A stretch of DNA of 64,000 nucleotides from an uncultured Clostridia bacterium (GTDB lineage: Bacteria; Bacillota; Clostridia; TANB77; CAG-508): positions 1 through 64,000 of the forward strand of contig CANQHU010000003.1 in NCBI GenBank assembly GCA_947623945.1, read 5' to 3'. The notes below the pieces were generated by a model, which worked only from the letters and a program-made list of their open reading frames with translations, ran no database searches and was not told where the DNA came from. Below are positions 1 through 9,600 of this stretch, piece after piece. The first letter of the stretch is position 1, and each line of letters opens with the position of its first letter. A program made the position numbers and the translations under genes.

Positions 1-70
1 GCTATCGAGTTCGCGACAAATACGCCTCTTGGGACTTTCACCCTAGATTTATGACATGCCCGTCATACAT
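1..70 (-). mobile_element. Possible 5' end of a group II intron, cut by window edge
   Basis: Read on the minus strand, this stretch contains GGGTGAAAGTCCC, a block typical of domain I of bacterial group II introns, and runs off the window at position 1. It begins directly after the T-run of the tatD terminator, which is where class C group II introns usually insert. The likely first bases, GTATG, resemble but do not equal the usual GUGYG start. No reverse transcriptase is visible because the element leaves the window. The call is an inference from a short motif and its position. Confidence 0.35.
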
Positions 71-72
71 AA

Positions 73-99
73 AAAAATTGTCTTTCGGACAATTTTTTT
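73..99 (-). terminator. Terminator of the spoIIE-to-tatD gene run
   Basis: AATTGTC and GACAATT form a stem around CGAAA, followed on the minus strand by a run of T. It overlaps the tatD stop codon (TAA at 100-98). The stem is flanked by A/T runs on both sides, so it could also work in the other direction. Confidence 0.8.
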
Positions 100-878
100 A
101 TTTTATATTAAATATTTTTTCTGCATTTTCATATGTCATTTCTGCTATTGTTTCTATATCTATATTTTTTACTTGTGCAATTTTTTCTGCCATAAATTTT
201 ACATTTCTAGGGTCATTCCTTGTACCTCTGTATGGTTCTGGTGATAAATATGGGCTATCAGTTTCTATTAAAATTCTGTCATTTGGTGTTTGGCTAATCA
301 TTTCATCTGCATTTTTAGAATTTTTAAATGTAATTGGACCTGCAAATGATAGATAAAACCCTAAATCTATTGCTTGCTTTATTGAATCTCCTTTTAAAGC
401 ACAACAATGAAATATCCCTTTTTTAGCAACTTTTACTTGCTTTAGCACTTGTATTGTATCCTCTTGTGCTTTCCTTGAATGAATTACAATTGGCAATTGC
501 AATTCATTTGCTAATTCAATTTGTTTTATAAAAGCGGTTTTTTGCAATTCTTTATTATCTTGATTCCAATGATAGTCTAATCCTATTTCACCTATTGCAA
601 CTATTTTTTTATTTTGTGTTGCAATTTTTTTGATTTCGTCTATCATTTTCCACAATTCTTCTTCTGTTTTTGGAATATCATTTGGCGAAATTCCTGCTGT
701 TGCATAAATAAAATTATATTTGCTCGCAAGTTTCGATGCTTTTCCGAGAGCTTTCTACATTATAACCTGCAGATATTAGTTTTGTAATACCTGCCTTTTT
801 TATTTCTTGTATTATTTCTTCTCTATCCTCGTTAAATTTTTCGTCATCTAAATGACAATGGCTATCAAATAGTTCCAT
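98..878 (-). CDS. tatD: TatD family metal-dependent DNase, one +1 CGG shift
   Basis: Metal-dependent hydrolase of the TatD family, acting as a 3'-5' DNase in the cytosol. The N-terminal frame gives DSHCHLDD, the metal-binding HxH motif. The second frame gives GEIGLDYHW, IVIHSR, FHCC and ETDSPYLSP, all TatD hallmarks. The two frames meet at codon 45, an in-frame CGG (746-744). Skipping its C gives VESS-GKASKLASKY in continuous register and a protein of 259 residues, the normal family length. Without the shift the first frame ends ten codons later at TAA. The start is ATG at 878 with AAAGGA upstream, 18 bases after the acpS stop, so it is the last gene of that run. The family assignment is secure; the intactness of the gene depends on the recoding proposed for this window. 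Confidence 0.93.
743..746 (-). other. +1 shift site in tatD: TCT C GGA
   Basis: In-frame CGG after codon 44. Dropping the C (746) restores the TatD frame with glycine. Confidence 0.85.
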
Positions 879-896
879 TATTAATATCATTCCTTT

Positions 897-1277
897 TTAT
901 TTCATTATCCCTACTACAGTTGCTACTGCATAACTTTTGCAATGTGAAATGCTTAAGTCGATGTTTTCTATGGTTTTTATATCCATATTTTTAATTTTTA
1001 TTTGCGGTTTTCCTTGTTCATTATTTAATATTTCAATGTCTTGCCAAGTTATTGAATATTTATCTTCTAGTTTTTCTGAAATTGCCTTAAATACCGCTTC
1101 TTTTGCAGCAAATCTAGCAGCATAGTGTTGATATTTTTGCAATTTTTTGCTTTCACAATAATCTATTTCTTTTTGCGTATAAACTCTATTTTTAAAGGTT
1201 TCCCCCGTTTTTTCGTCTTCTATGCTTTGTTTTATTCTTTCTATTTCAATAATGTCTGTCCCACAGCAAATTTTCAT
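897..1277 (-). CDS. acpS: Holo-ACP synthase
   Basis: Transfers the 4'-phosphopantetheine arm of CoA to a serine of acyl carrier protein, which activates fatty-acid synthesis in the cytosol. Its 126 residues match the family length. Visible motifs are GTDIIEIERI at the N-terminus with the metal-binding Asp, RFAAKEAVFKA at about residues 53-63 with the catalytic Glu/Lys, EQGKP, and LSISHCKSYAVA near the C-terminus. The start is ATG with AAAGGAG seven bases upstream. It sits between an unknown gene and tatD. It has an out-of-frame CGG (ACG GGG) and no break. Confidence 0.96.
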   Translation of the reverse strand: MKICCGTDIIEIERIKQSIEDEKTGETFKNRVYTQKEIDYCESKKLQKYQHYAARFAAKEAVFKAISEKLEDKYSITWQDIEILNNEQGKPQIKIKNMDIKTIENIDLSISHCKSYAVATVVGIMK

Positions 1278-1289
1278 GTTTTACTCCTT

Positions 1290-1321
1290 TGGGTGTTTTT
1301 TTGCCCCGTCCCAAAAAACAC
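1290..1321 (-). terminator. Hairpin between the unknown 409-residue gene and acpS
   Basis: GGTGTTTTTT and AAAAAACACC flank a C/G-rich loop just after the upstream gene's stop codon. It may act as an intra-operon attenuator or processing site. A T-run after the stem is not obvious. Confidence 0.4.
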
Positions 1322-2551
1322 CTATTTAAAATACATTATGAAGTTTATAATGTTTAGTATTAGTGAAATTATTAGTATTATCATAATAATTACCGTTGAT
1401 TTGTTTTCTTTTTCAAAGTTTAGTTCTTTGTATAATATGTCATATTTATTTTTAACTTGATTATATAAAAATTCTAGTTCAAATACTTCTTGCATTTTAT
1501 CATTTAATAGTGTTCCTGTTTGATCTTCTGTTATTTCTTGAATCCATAAGTTTTTGGTGAATTCTACAAATTTTTTTCTTGCTTGTTTTACTTTGCTTGG
1601 ATTTTTGAATTCTAATTCTATTTTTCTCATGTATATTTTTTTATATAAATTTAATATGTATGTGTAAAAATATTGATTTTCGTATTCTTCTGGTAGTAAT
1701 GTATAATTATTTATATCTGCTGATGATGAAAATAGCATCATTGCTTGTTTGCTTAAGCCTATTTGAGCATATTTCCACCTTGTAAATGTTTCTATTTTTT
1801 CATATTTATAGTCTCTGCTACTGTCTGCTGGCATAAGGTTTGCATATTTTATAAATTGATATTTTATTTCGTCAAAGTTTTTGTTTTCATTCCATGCTTC
1901 TTGATTTATGCATACATAAGAATATGTTAAAAATCGCTCTGTGTCAATGTTTAGCCTTGCTGCTTCTGCATTTAAACCTGTTATTTCATAAATGAATTCT
2001 TGAAAAGTTTTTGGACTTTCAAAACTGTCTGTTTGTATTCTTATATTGTCATAATTTTCTAGGTTTATTAATTTATTGTTTATATCTCTAAATTTATAAT
2101 TAAAATTTAGTATATTATTAAATTCTTCATCTTCTTCTACATTTGTTTTTATTGCTAAAAAGCATATTCCCGTAGAAAAACATATGATTTCTATTTTGTT
2201 AATATGAAAGAATATTCCATTTGTTTGTTCTAGTTTTCCTTGCATGTCTTTTTCTAATTTGTATTCAAATATGTTACATGGGTTTTTACAAAGTAATGCT
2301 GCTCTTGTTTCTATTGGCAATTCTTCCAATTTTTTTATTTTTGTGTTTCCATATCTAAAACTAGAGAATAAAAATTCCCTAGTCTTTGGCAAAAAGTATT
2401 GATATAATTTTAAGTCTTTTTCTTTTTGAAAAATTTTTAAACTGCAATTTTTATCTTTTAACATTTTTAAAATGTATTTTTGGTATTTTCCTTCTTTTAT
2501 TACAAAAGGATGTATAAAGTATGTATATTGGTAGTTCGTCTTTAGTTCCAT
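1322..2551 (-). CDS. Uncharacterised protein with C-terminal membrane anchor
   Basis: I do not recognise this 409-residue protein. It has no N-terminal signal peptide. The bulk is a mixed, Lys/Asn/Tyr-rich globular region. Residues from about 330 to 375 are charged and likely helical. It ends in one hydrophobic segment (about residues 386-405, VIIMIILIISLILNIINF) and a short tail, so it is probably a tail-anchored protein facing the cytosol. The start ATG has AAAGGTG upstream. It lies 33 bases after the WG-repeat gene and 44 before acpS, in the same direction, consistent with co-transcription. No function is proposed. Confidence 0.8.
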   Translation of the reverse strand: MELKTNYQYTYFIHPFVIKEGKYQKYILKMLKDKNCSLKIFQKEKDLKLYQYFLPKTREFLFSSFRYGNTKIKKLEELPIETRAALLCKNPCNIFEYKLEKDMQGKLEQTNGIFFHINKIEIICFSTGICFLAIKTNVEEDEEFNNILNFNYKFRDINNKLINLENYDNIRIQTDSFESPKTFQEFIYEITGLNAEAARLNIDTERFLTYSYVCINQEAWNENKNFDEIKYQFIKYANLMPADSSRDYKYEKIETFTRWKYAQIGLSKQAMMLFSSSADINNYTLLPEEYENQYFYTYILNLYKKIYMRKIELEFKNPSKVKQARKKFVEFTKNLWIQEITEDQTGTLLNDKMQEVFELEFLYNQVKNKYDILYKELNFEKENKSTVIIMIILIISLILNIINFIMYFK

Positions 2552-2584
2552 TTTTTCACCTTTTTTCTTTTTATTTTTTTAGTT

Positions 2585-4000
2585 CTATAGTTGATTATAG
2601 TAATTCATATTTAAGTCTTTTCCTAAGTGCCATTTTCCAATGAAGTCAACTTGTAAATAGTCATCTAAATTGTATTTTGGCTCTTGTACTAATTTTCCGT
2701 TAGCATCTACTGCTCCCCATTTTCCGTTTTCTTTTACTCCTGCATAACCAAATCTGTTTTGCTCTGTTACATCATCATATTTATAGTCTACTACTACTTT
2801 TCCATCTTTGTCTACAAATCCATATTTACCATCTTTTTTGCTTTTGAAGATAGTATTGTTTGTAAAAATTTCTGCTATACTTTTTTCTTCAAATTTGAAG
2901 TTATAATATTTTTCTTCTTCTCCTTGTCTTAAACTGAAGTAACCTTTTGTGCTGTTTAGTTCTGTTAAAATTCCTGATTGACGTATGTTAAATCCACTGT
3001 CTATTATATCATTTGTGTATTCTACTTTTTCTCCTATATATAGGTCTGCTTTTTCATTGTAAGACATTGATACATAATTAAATTCTATTTTTGTTTGTTT
3101 TTGCATGTCTATTACGCCATAATTTCCGTTTTTTTGAGCTATTAGTAATCCTGTTTTTGCTTCTTTTAAATCTTCATATTCTGGCTCAATTATTACTTCT
3201 CCAGTAGATTTCATGATTCCATATTTTCCGTCTTTTACATAGATTATTCCATTTTCTTTGTTTTTCATTATTGCTTTGATTTCATCAAATCCGGATTTTA
3301 GTAATTCGTTTCCTTCTTTATCAACTAAAATTTGCTTTCCTTGTTGTTTTACAACATACATGTCATTTCCATATATATTGGTAATTTCGTCATATTTTGC
3401 TTCTAATATTACTTGATCTGAATAACTTACAATTCCATATTTGTTGTTTTCGTCTTTTACGATAAATCCATCTTTTGTTTCTTTTCCTAAACTTTTTATT
3501 TCTAAGTATTTTGTTTGTAAAATTTGTTTTCCATCTAAATTGATTATTCCATATTTTCCGTCTTTTTTTACTTTTAATATTCCTTCTTCGTATAATAAAG
3601 TGTTACTGTTATCTTGGTTAGAAAATGCTTCAACTTGTTCATATTCTGTGAAAAGTTTTTCACTTTTGCTGTTTAATGCTTTTGTTTTGTATTCTCCTGT
3701 TTCATAATTTACATCATAAACAAATAGGAATACGTCTTTTTTCTCGTTTGGAATAATAATCATTTCTTGATAGGAAGGATTTATTATTTCATTTCCTGTA
3801 GAGTCTATTACTCCCCATTTGTTGTCTTTATATACTACTGCATATGCTTTGCTTGCTATTACATTTTGCTTTGTATCTTTTTTTAGGATTCCTCCTAAAA
3901 TGAATACAGACATAACAATAACTATAATGGCTACAATGACTGCTATTACTTTTTTTATATTTAACTTTGGTTCTTGTTCATATCTTTTTCCTTTACTCAT
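2585..4000 (-). CDS. WG-repeat (KWG) membrane-anchored protein
   Basis: 471 residues. One membrane segment lies at about residues 15-37 (VIAVIVAIIVIVMSVFILGG), followed by an extracytoplasmic array of WG/KWG repeats. Repeat cores such as KWGVIDSTGNEII, KYGIINLDGKQIL, KYGIMKSTGEVII, KYGFVDKDGKVV and KWGAVDANGKLV recur at roughly 35-60 residue intervals. WG repeats are beta-rich modules found in many surface and signalling proteins; ligands are generally unknown. Its CGG triplets are all out of frame (AAC GGA, GAC GGA, TCC GGA) and none causes a break, a useful internal control for the recoding claim. Confidence 0.9.
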   Translation of the reverse strand: MSKGKRYEQEPKLNIKKVIAVIVAIIVIVMSVFILGGILKKDTKQNVIASKAYAVVYKDNKWGVIDSTGNEIINPSYQEMIIIPNEKKDVFLFVYDVNYETGEYKTKALNSKSEKLFTEYEQVEAFSNQDNSNTLLYEEGILKVKKDGKYGIINLDGKQILQTKYLEIKSLGKETKDGFIVKDENNKYGIVSYSDQVILEAKYDEITNIYGNDMYVVKQQGKQILVDKEGNELLKSGFDEIKAIMKNKENGIIYVKDGKYGIMKSTGEVIIEPEYEDLKEAKTGLLIAQKNGNYGVIDMQKQTKIEFNYVSMSYNEKADLYIGEKVEYTNDIIDSGFNIRQSGILTELNSTKGYFSLRQGEEEKYYNFKFEEKSIAEIFTNNTIFKSKKDGKYGFVDKDGKVVVDYKYDDVTEQNRFGYAGVKENGKWGAVDANGKLVQEPKYNLDDYLQVDFIGKWHLGKDLNMNYYNQL

Positions 4001-4076
4001 TTTTCATTTAGCCCTCCTTTGACACCTACAATATATCATAAATCGACTTTTGTTTCAAGTAAAATCCATAACTCTC

Positions 4077-6444
4077 TTATTTTTTCATGAATTTACATAC
4101 CATTACACTCATATCATCTTTGATATTTCCAAAGTTATTGTCTATTGCCTCATTTAAAACTAAATTGGCAATTTTTCGTGTATTATTTGTTTCTATGTCT
4201 TCTAATAGGTATTTAATCCATAACTCTTTGTTTTTGTATTCTATGTTGGCATCTAGGATTCCATCTGAACACATTAACATGATGTCTCCAGATGTGATGT
4301 CTTTATCAAATGTTTCTATTTGGTTTGCATCTACCATTCCAGTTGGTAAGGAACTTGATTTTATTATTTGAATTTTTTTATTGTTTTTTATGTATGTTGG
4401 ACATGCTCCACTTTTTATAAATTCAATGTTCCCTAAGTATAGGTCAATTATTGCTATATCTAATGTTGCAAAAGTTTCTTGGTTTTGATTTATAAGTGTT
4501 CTGTTTATTAATTCTAATGATATGTTTTTTTCGAATCCTGATAGTAGTAAGTTTTCCAGCATTTTTATTGCTTGTGTACTACTTCTTTTAGCCTTTGTGC
4601 CTGTCCCCATTCCATCACTTATTGCAACTAGATATTTTCCGTCTTTTAGCCTTATGCTTAGCATTGTGTCACCTGAAACTTCACTTTTGCTTTTTGTGCT
4701 TTCTTCTGTAGCAATTGCCATTACATATTTGTCATCTGATAATAGGCTTACTTTTTTTCCTACGCTTGCTTCTTCATTTACTACTATTTTTTCTTCTAGT
4801 ATTTGTGTTGCAATTTTTTCGATGTTTTCTATTTTATTTTTGTCTTGTGTTTCTTCTAAGTATACTTCTAAGATATATCTTCCTTCTTTTTTTATAGAAA
4901 TATCTTGTATTTCTATTCCTTTTATTTTTAATAGTTCGGTTATTTGCCTTTCTTGTAATTCGTATTTGTTGTCTATTTTAATGTCATTTTCAATTCCTTT
5001 TGCCATTTTTTTGATTGCTTTTGATACGCCATCTAATTGCTTGCTTATGTTTTTTTGGTTTTCTTCTACTCTTTTTTTCCATATAAAGTTTGTTTTTGCT
5101 ACTTTATAAGATAAGTTTATTGTTCGAACTATTTGTGATATGTCATCTTCTTTATTCTCTATTCCAACAATATAACAATTACATTTTGCGAAGATTTCTA
5201 AAAGATTTTTTCTGTTTATTTCTTGTTTATCTATTAAAAATTTGAAAATTTCATCTATTATTTTTCCGTTCAGTGTATGCCATATCATCATATAATATAT
5301 TGTCTTTATATGGCTCTAAGTTGCTAAGCAATTCTGCTATGAATATTTGCTTATTGCTTTCATATGATGATTTTTCTGTTTCATCATATGTTGTTGCCAT
5401 TTCTTTTATTGCATCTGATACATGATTTAGGTTTTCTACTACTTCTTTACTTCTTGTTAATGCTCTGTTTGGCATTACTGGCAATAATTTTGATTTTCCA
5501 ATAAATTCTTCTAATTCGATATGTATGTTTTTTGGTACTGCAAGTAATCCTATTGATGCTAATAATATTTCTTTAAAGTGGATTAATTCCACTGTGTATC
5601 CGTTAGAAGCGTATGCTAGAATTACATTTCCTAACGCAAATCCTACTACAACTCCTATTTTTCCAAATTTGTTTAGAATTCCCGCCATCATTCCTGAAAT
5701 TGCATATGCTGCTATCATAATTGGCTCTGCCCCTGTTATGACTCCTATTGTCACTCCTATTGTTACTCCTGCTGTTGTTCCAACTAGTATTCCATTTTTC
5801 CACCCAAGTATCATTACTATTAGTATGCTTAAAATGTTTTTTATTCCAAATCCTAATATACTAAAATCTCCAAATGCTGCAAAACTGATTGAAAGTATTA
5901 AACTTGCTCCTATTAATTCTTCTATTGTAAATGCTCTTTTTTCCCAAAATTCTTGTAATACAACTGTTGAGTTTACAAATATTTTGTAAAAAACTAGCCC
6001 TATTATTGCAAGGGTTATTCCTGATAGTATGTCATATATTGTAAAACCTGCTATGAATAATTTTGTTATTTGTATTATTAAAATGGATATGAATATATTT
6101 TTTCCTATTTTTATTTTTTCGTTTCTTTCTTTTTCGTTATACATAGGCTTTATTATAAATAAACTCGCAATTAATACAAGAGCTGTTAAAAAATAGCCTA
6201 AAGCTCCTCCAACTCCATATTTTATTAGATTACCTATTAATGAAATAAATACGATTCCTAATAATGGTACAGAAGATGCAAAACATGCACCTAACATACT
6301 GATACTAAAAATGGAAAATTCTCCCCCTAATCCTACCATAGATAGCATAAAGGAAAGTATGTATAAAACTATATTTTTAATAGAAAATACATTTGAAAAA
6401 ATGTTTACTTTTTGAGCTTGTTTTTCTATTACATTTTGAAACAT
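4077..6444 (-). CDS. spoIIE: Stage II sporulation protein E, PP2C phosphatase, one +1 CGG shift
   Basis: Membrane serine phosphatase that, during asymmetric division, dephosphorylates SpoIIAA and so activates sigma-F in the forespore. The N-terminal frame holds about ten hydrophobic segments (for example FSIFSISMLGACFASSVPLL). The C-terminal frame holds the PP2C core: ISDGMGTGTKA, FATLDIAIIDL, FIKSGACPTYI and LMCSDGILDAN, with its metal-binding Asp residues. The frames meet at an in-frame CGG (5268-5266) after residue 392; skipping C gives AYTE-GKIIDEIF and a 788-residue protein, close to the B. subtilis length. I chose ATG 6444 over the in-frame ATG at 6474 because AGAGG lies eight bases before it. 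Without the shift, the phosphatase domain would be lost. Confidence 0.93.
5265..5268 (-). other. +1 shift site in spoIIE: GAA C GGA
   Basis: In-frame CGG between the membrane domain and the phosphatase part. The unshifted frame stops five codons later at TGA. Confidence 0.85.
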
Positions 6445-6604
6445 CCTTACCACCTCTTTCGTTTTTATATGCATATTTTACTACTTGTCCTTCGTGGTTT
6501 TTGTCTTTTTTAGGAACTTGATCTAAAAAAGTTTTTTACATTTTATTACATATATTTTTGTTTTTATCTTTATTGTCTGTTTTTATTTTTTTTATTTTAT
6601 TACA

Positions 6605-6620
6605 GAATGTCAAAAAAAGC
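6605..6620 (+). promoter_or_regulatory. Weak Spo0A-box-like sequence upstream of spoIIE
   Basis: GAATGTCAAAA resembles the 0A box core TTTGTCRAA and lies about 165 bases before the spoIIE start, in the 255-base gap that otherwise holds the terminator of surface gene A. spoIIE is Spo0A-controlled in Bacillus. The match is imperfect and AT-rich background makes chance matches likely. Confidence 0.25.
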
Positions 6621-6649
6621 AATACAAATGTTGAAAATTGTAAATATTA

Positions 6650-6687
6650 AATAGAGATACCTCTAAATTTTTAGAGATACCTCTATT
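6650..6687 (-). terminator. Terminator of surface-protein gene A
   Basis: A 38-base near-perfect inverted repeat (AATAGAG...CTCTATT, with internal CTCTAAA/TTTAGAG) starts 13 bases after the stop codon of gene A. Two mismatches are G-U pairs on the minus-strand RNA. Confidence 0.7.
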
Positions 6688-6699
6688 AGGATTGATAAA

Positions 6700-9600
6700 C
6701 TATTTTTTTACTACATACTTCTTTATTAAGACAATTCCTGTTCCTAATAATGCAAGTACGCTAATTGATAATAATGCAATCATTATGTATCTTACGTTTT
6801 TACCAGTTGGTGGCACTACAGTTACATCTTCTGCTTTATCATCATCATATTCAAATGTTGATGTTACTTTAGGTATATAATTTCCTGGTGTTGTTACTAA
6901 ACTTGAACCACCTGTTTTCTGAATTTGTATAATTTCAGCACTATTACCGATTTCTACATCATCATCTGTAGCATTAGATAATAATCTTGATGTTGTTAAT
7001 AGTAATTCTGTTACTTTATTTTCACCTGATGTTGGTTTTAATTTTTTTGGTGTTTCGACTTCTACTATTAAAATTTGATCCATACCGCTTAGTAATTGTT
7101 TCATTTGTGTTGAGTTTTCTAATAATCCTTTTTCTATTAGTTCATTTTTTTGATTTATTCCTTGTACGATTTTTCCAAACTCATTTACACTTTCTTCTAT
7201 ACCCATACTATTATCTACATAATCTATGATGCTTTGTGCTTCTAATGTTACTATATTGCTTTCATTGTCTCCGTGTCCCTTACCATAGTAATAGTAGTCT
7301 TCAGATGTGTAGTCTAACTCACTAATATTTTCTATGTTTATTCCATATTCAATTCTTAATTGTGCACCTTCTATTAATTCGCTATCTAATTCCATTTTTA
7401 ATTGTGCATTTTTTCCATTTGTTCCTGGAAGGAATACTGCATGGTTTACTTCTTCTTTTAGTGCACCATTTTCTATTTTTGCATCAACTAGTGCATTTCC
7501 ACTTGCTAACACAATTTTTACGTCTTTTATATTTTTAGTTAATGTTAATGCTTGTTTTGCTCTTTCTACTATTCCAAAGTCTACACTTTTTACATGGTTT
7601 AGTTTAAACTCCTCTCTTAAATTAGTTGGTTCTTTGTCATATTCTATATTTACTTCAAAGATTGGGGTTGTTGATTCCATTTTATCTTGTAGTGGTTCTG
7701 TTGTTCCATCTGCTAATTTTATTTGACCACTATAATTGTTAATTGCTTCCTTATTTGCATTAATCATTAATTCTGTCTGTTTATCAATTTTTTGTCTTGT
7801 TTCATAATTATCTATTGCATCTGATCTTCTTATTTCTGTATTTCTTGCTGTGTTCCACTCTACATTTTTTAGATATTGCTTTTTAAATTCGTCTTTGTAC
7901 CATTCTTTGTTATTTGTTTTTAGGTTATAAGAACTTTGATCTACAATAGTTGATTTGTAATCTTGTACTTTGTATTCTTTATTTCCCCAAACGTATACTA
8001 TTCTATATTGTCCTGGTACAAATCCTGGTATTGTATAATTTCCAGCGCTATCTGTTGTTTTTATAGCATCAACCCAAATATGTAAATTGTCATCCCATAA
8101 TTTTGTAACATTTCCATTTGAGTCTATTAATTTAACTGTTACATCTTTTATTCCTTTGTCTCCTGAAGTTGCATCATATATTCCATCTCCTTGACGTATT
8201 TGTCCACTCATAATTCCAGAACTATTATTTCCGTTTACTTTATCTTCAAATACTACTCCTGTTACTTTTCTGTTTTCTTGTAATACTAAGTTTAATCCTG
8301 GTGCCTTGTCTGTATCATCTTCATACTTTTGCGTATTGTTTAGTTCTATATTATCTGGTTGAGAATCTTTGTCTATTGATGCATATGAATTATTATTTTT
8401 GTCTTTTACAGAATAAGAAGATATTTCTATAATATTATCTAATTTTACTGTTTCTTTTCTGTCTCCTAAAATTTGTTTTATGTCTTGTGGATTTATTCTT
8501 AATACTACATAAATGAATTTTTCTTCATTTCCCATAAGTTCTAAGTTTATAGGTATTTTTTTCTTTATGTAATTTCCTACTCTTTCATTTCCTGTTGTTA
8601 ATCTGATTTCATCTCTTATGCTTCCATCATTATTAATATTTGTTCCTACTTTGAAATCAATATATTTTGTATCATAATAATCCACTATTTCATTTACTAT
8701 TGTTTTTATATTACTAGATGCTGTATTTTTTATGCCTATTTTATATGTTACATCAACTTTTAGTGTGTCAGTTCCATTGCTTCCTTTTGATGTATCTCCA
8801 TAGTAGATATCTGATGCATATAATGCTCTTGTATATGTAGCAGTTCCATATTTTCCACCAAATTTAACTGCTGGCTCCATATTATAACCATCTTTTCCAT
8901 TTTCATAATATAATGTACTATTAAATCTGTCTGCATAGTTATAAATATGATCTTCTCCGTTTATATGAACTTTTATCCTTTCTAGGTCTTTTACTACTGA
9001 TAAATCTACTTTTTCTCTTGCTTTGATTCCTAAGTTTATATTTGCTAGTTCATTTACGTCTTGTCTTCTAATTTCATCTACTTCCATTATTGCATTTAAA
9101 TATCTTCCATTGTATGCCTCACGTGTGCTAGCACTAATTGTATATTTAGAATCTACACCTGTAATTGGATCTCTTGTATCTTCGCTTCCGCTGTATCCAT
9201 AGTTATATAATGATTTATTTCTATCATCTCTAAAGTATAACTGACTTATATTATTCTTTGATGTGTCATATCTTAAATCTAGTGCATGTTGTCCGTTACT
9301 GTAAACAGCTTGCCCAAATTTAATTGTATTAAATTTATCATTAAATGCTTGTCTTCCTTCTTCTCCTACTTTGCTACCATTTGATAAATCTGTTTTAACT
9401 TCTACAGTATCATAGCTTAATCCGTTATATTTAAATTCTACATATAGTTGTGGTATATCTTCGATTAATATGTAAGCAAATCTGTATTCTCCATTGTTTC
9501 CTGTTGTTGTATAACCTCTACTTGTTGCTTTAGTTTTTGGATCATATATTGTTGCTAATTCTCCATTTGCTTTCTTTAATTCGACTGGTATTCCTTTTAA

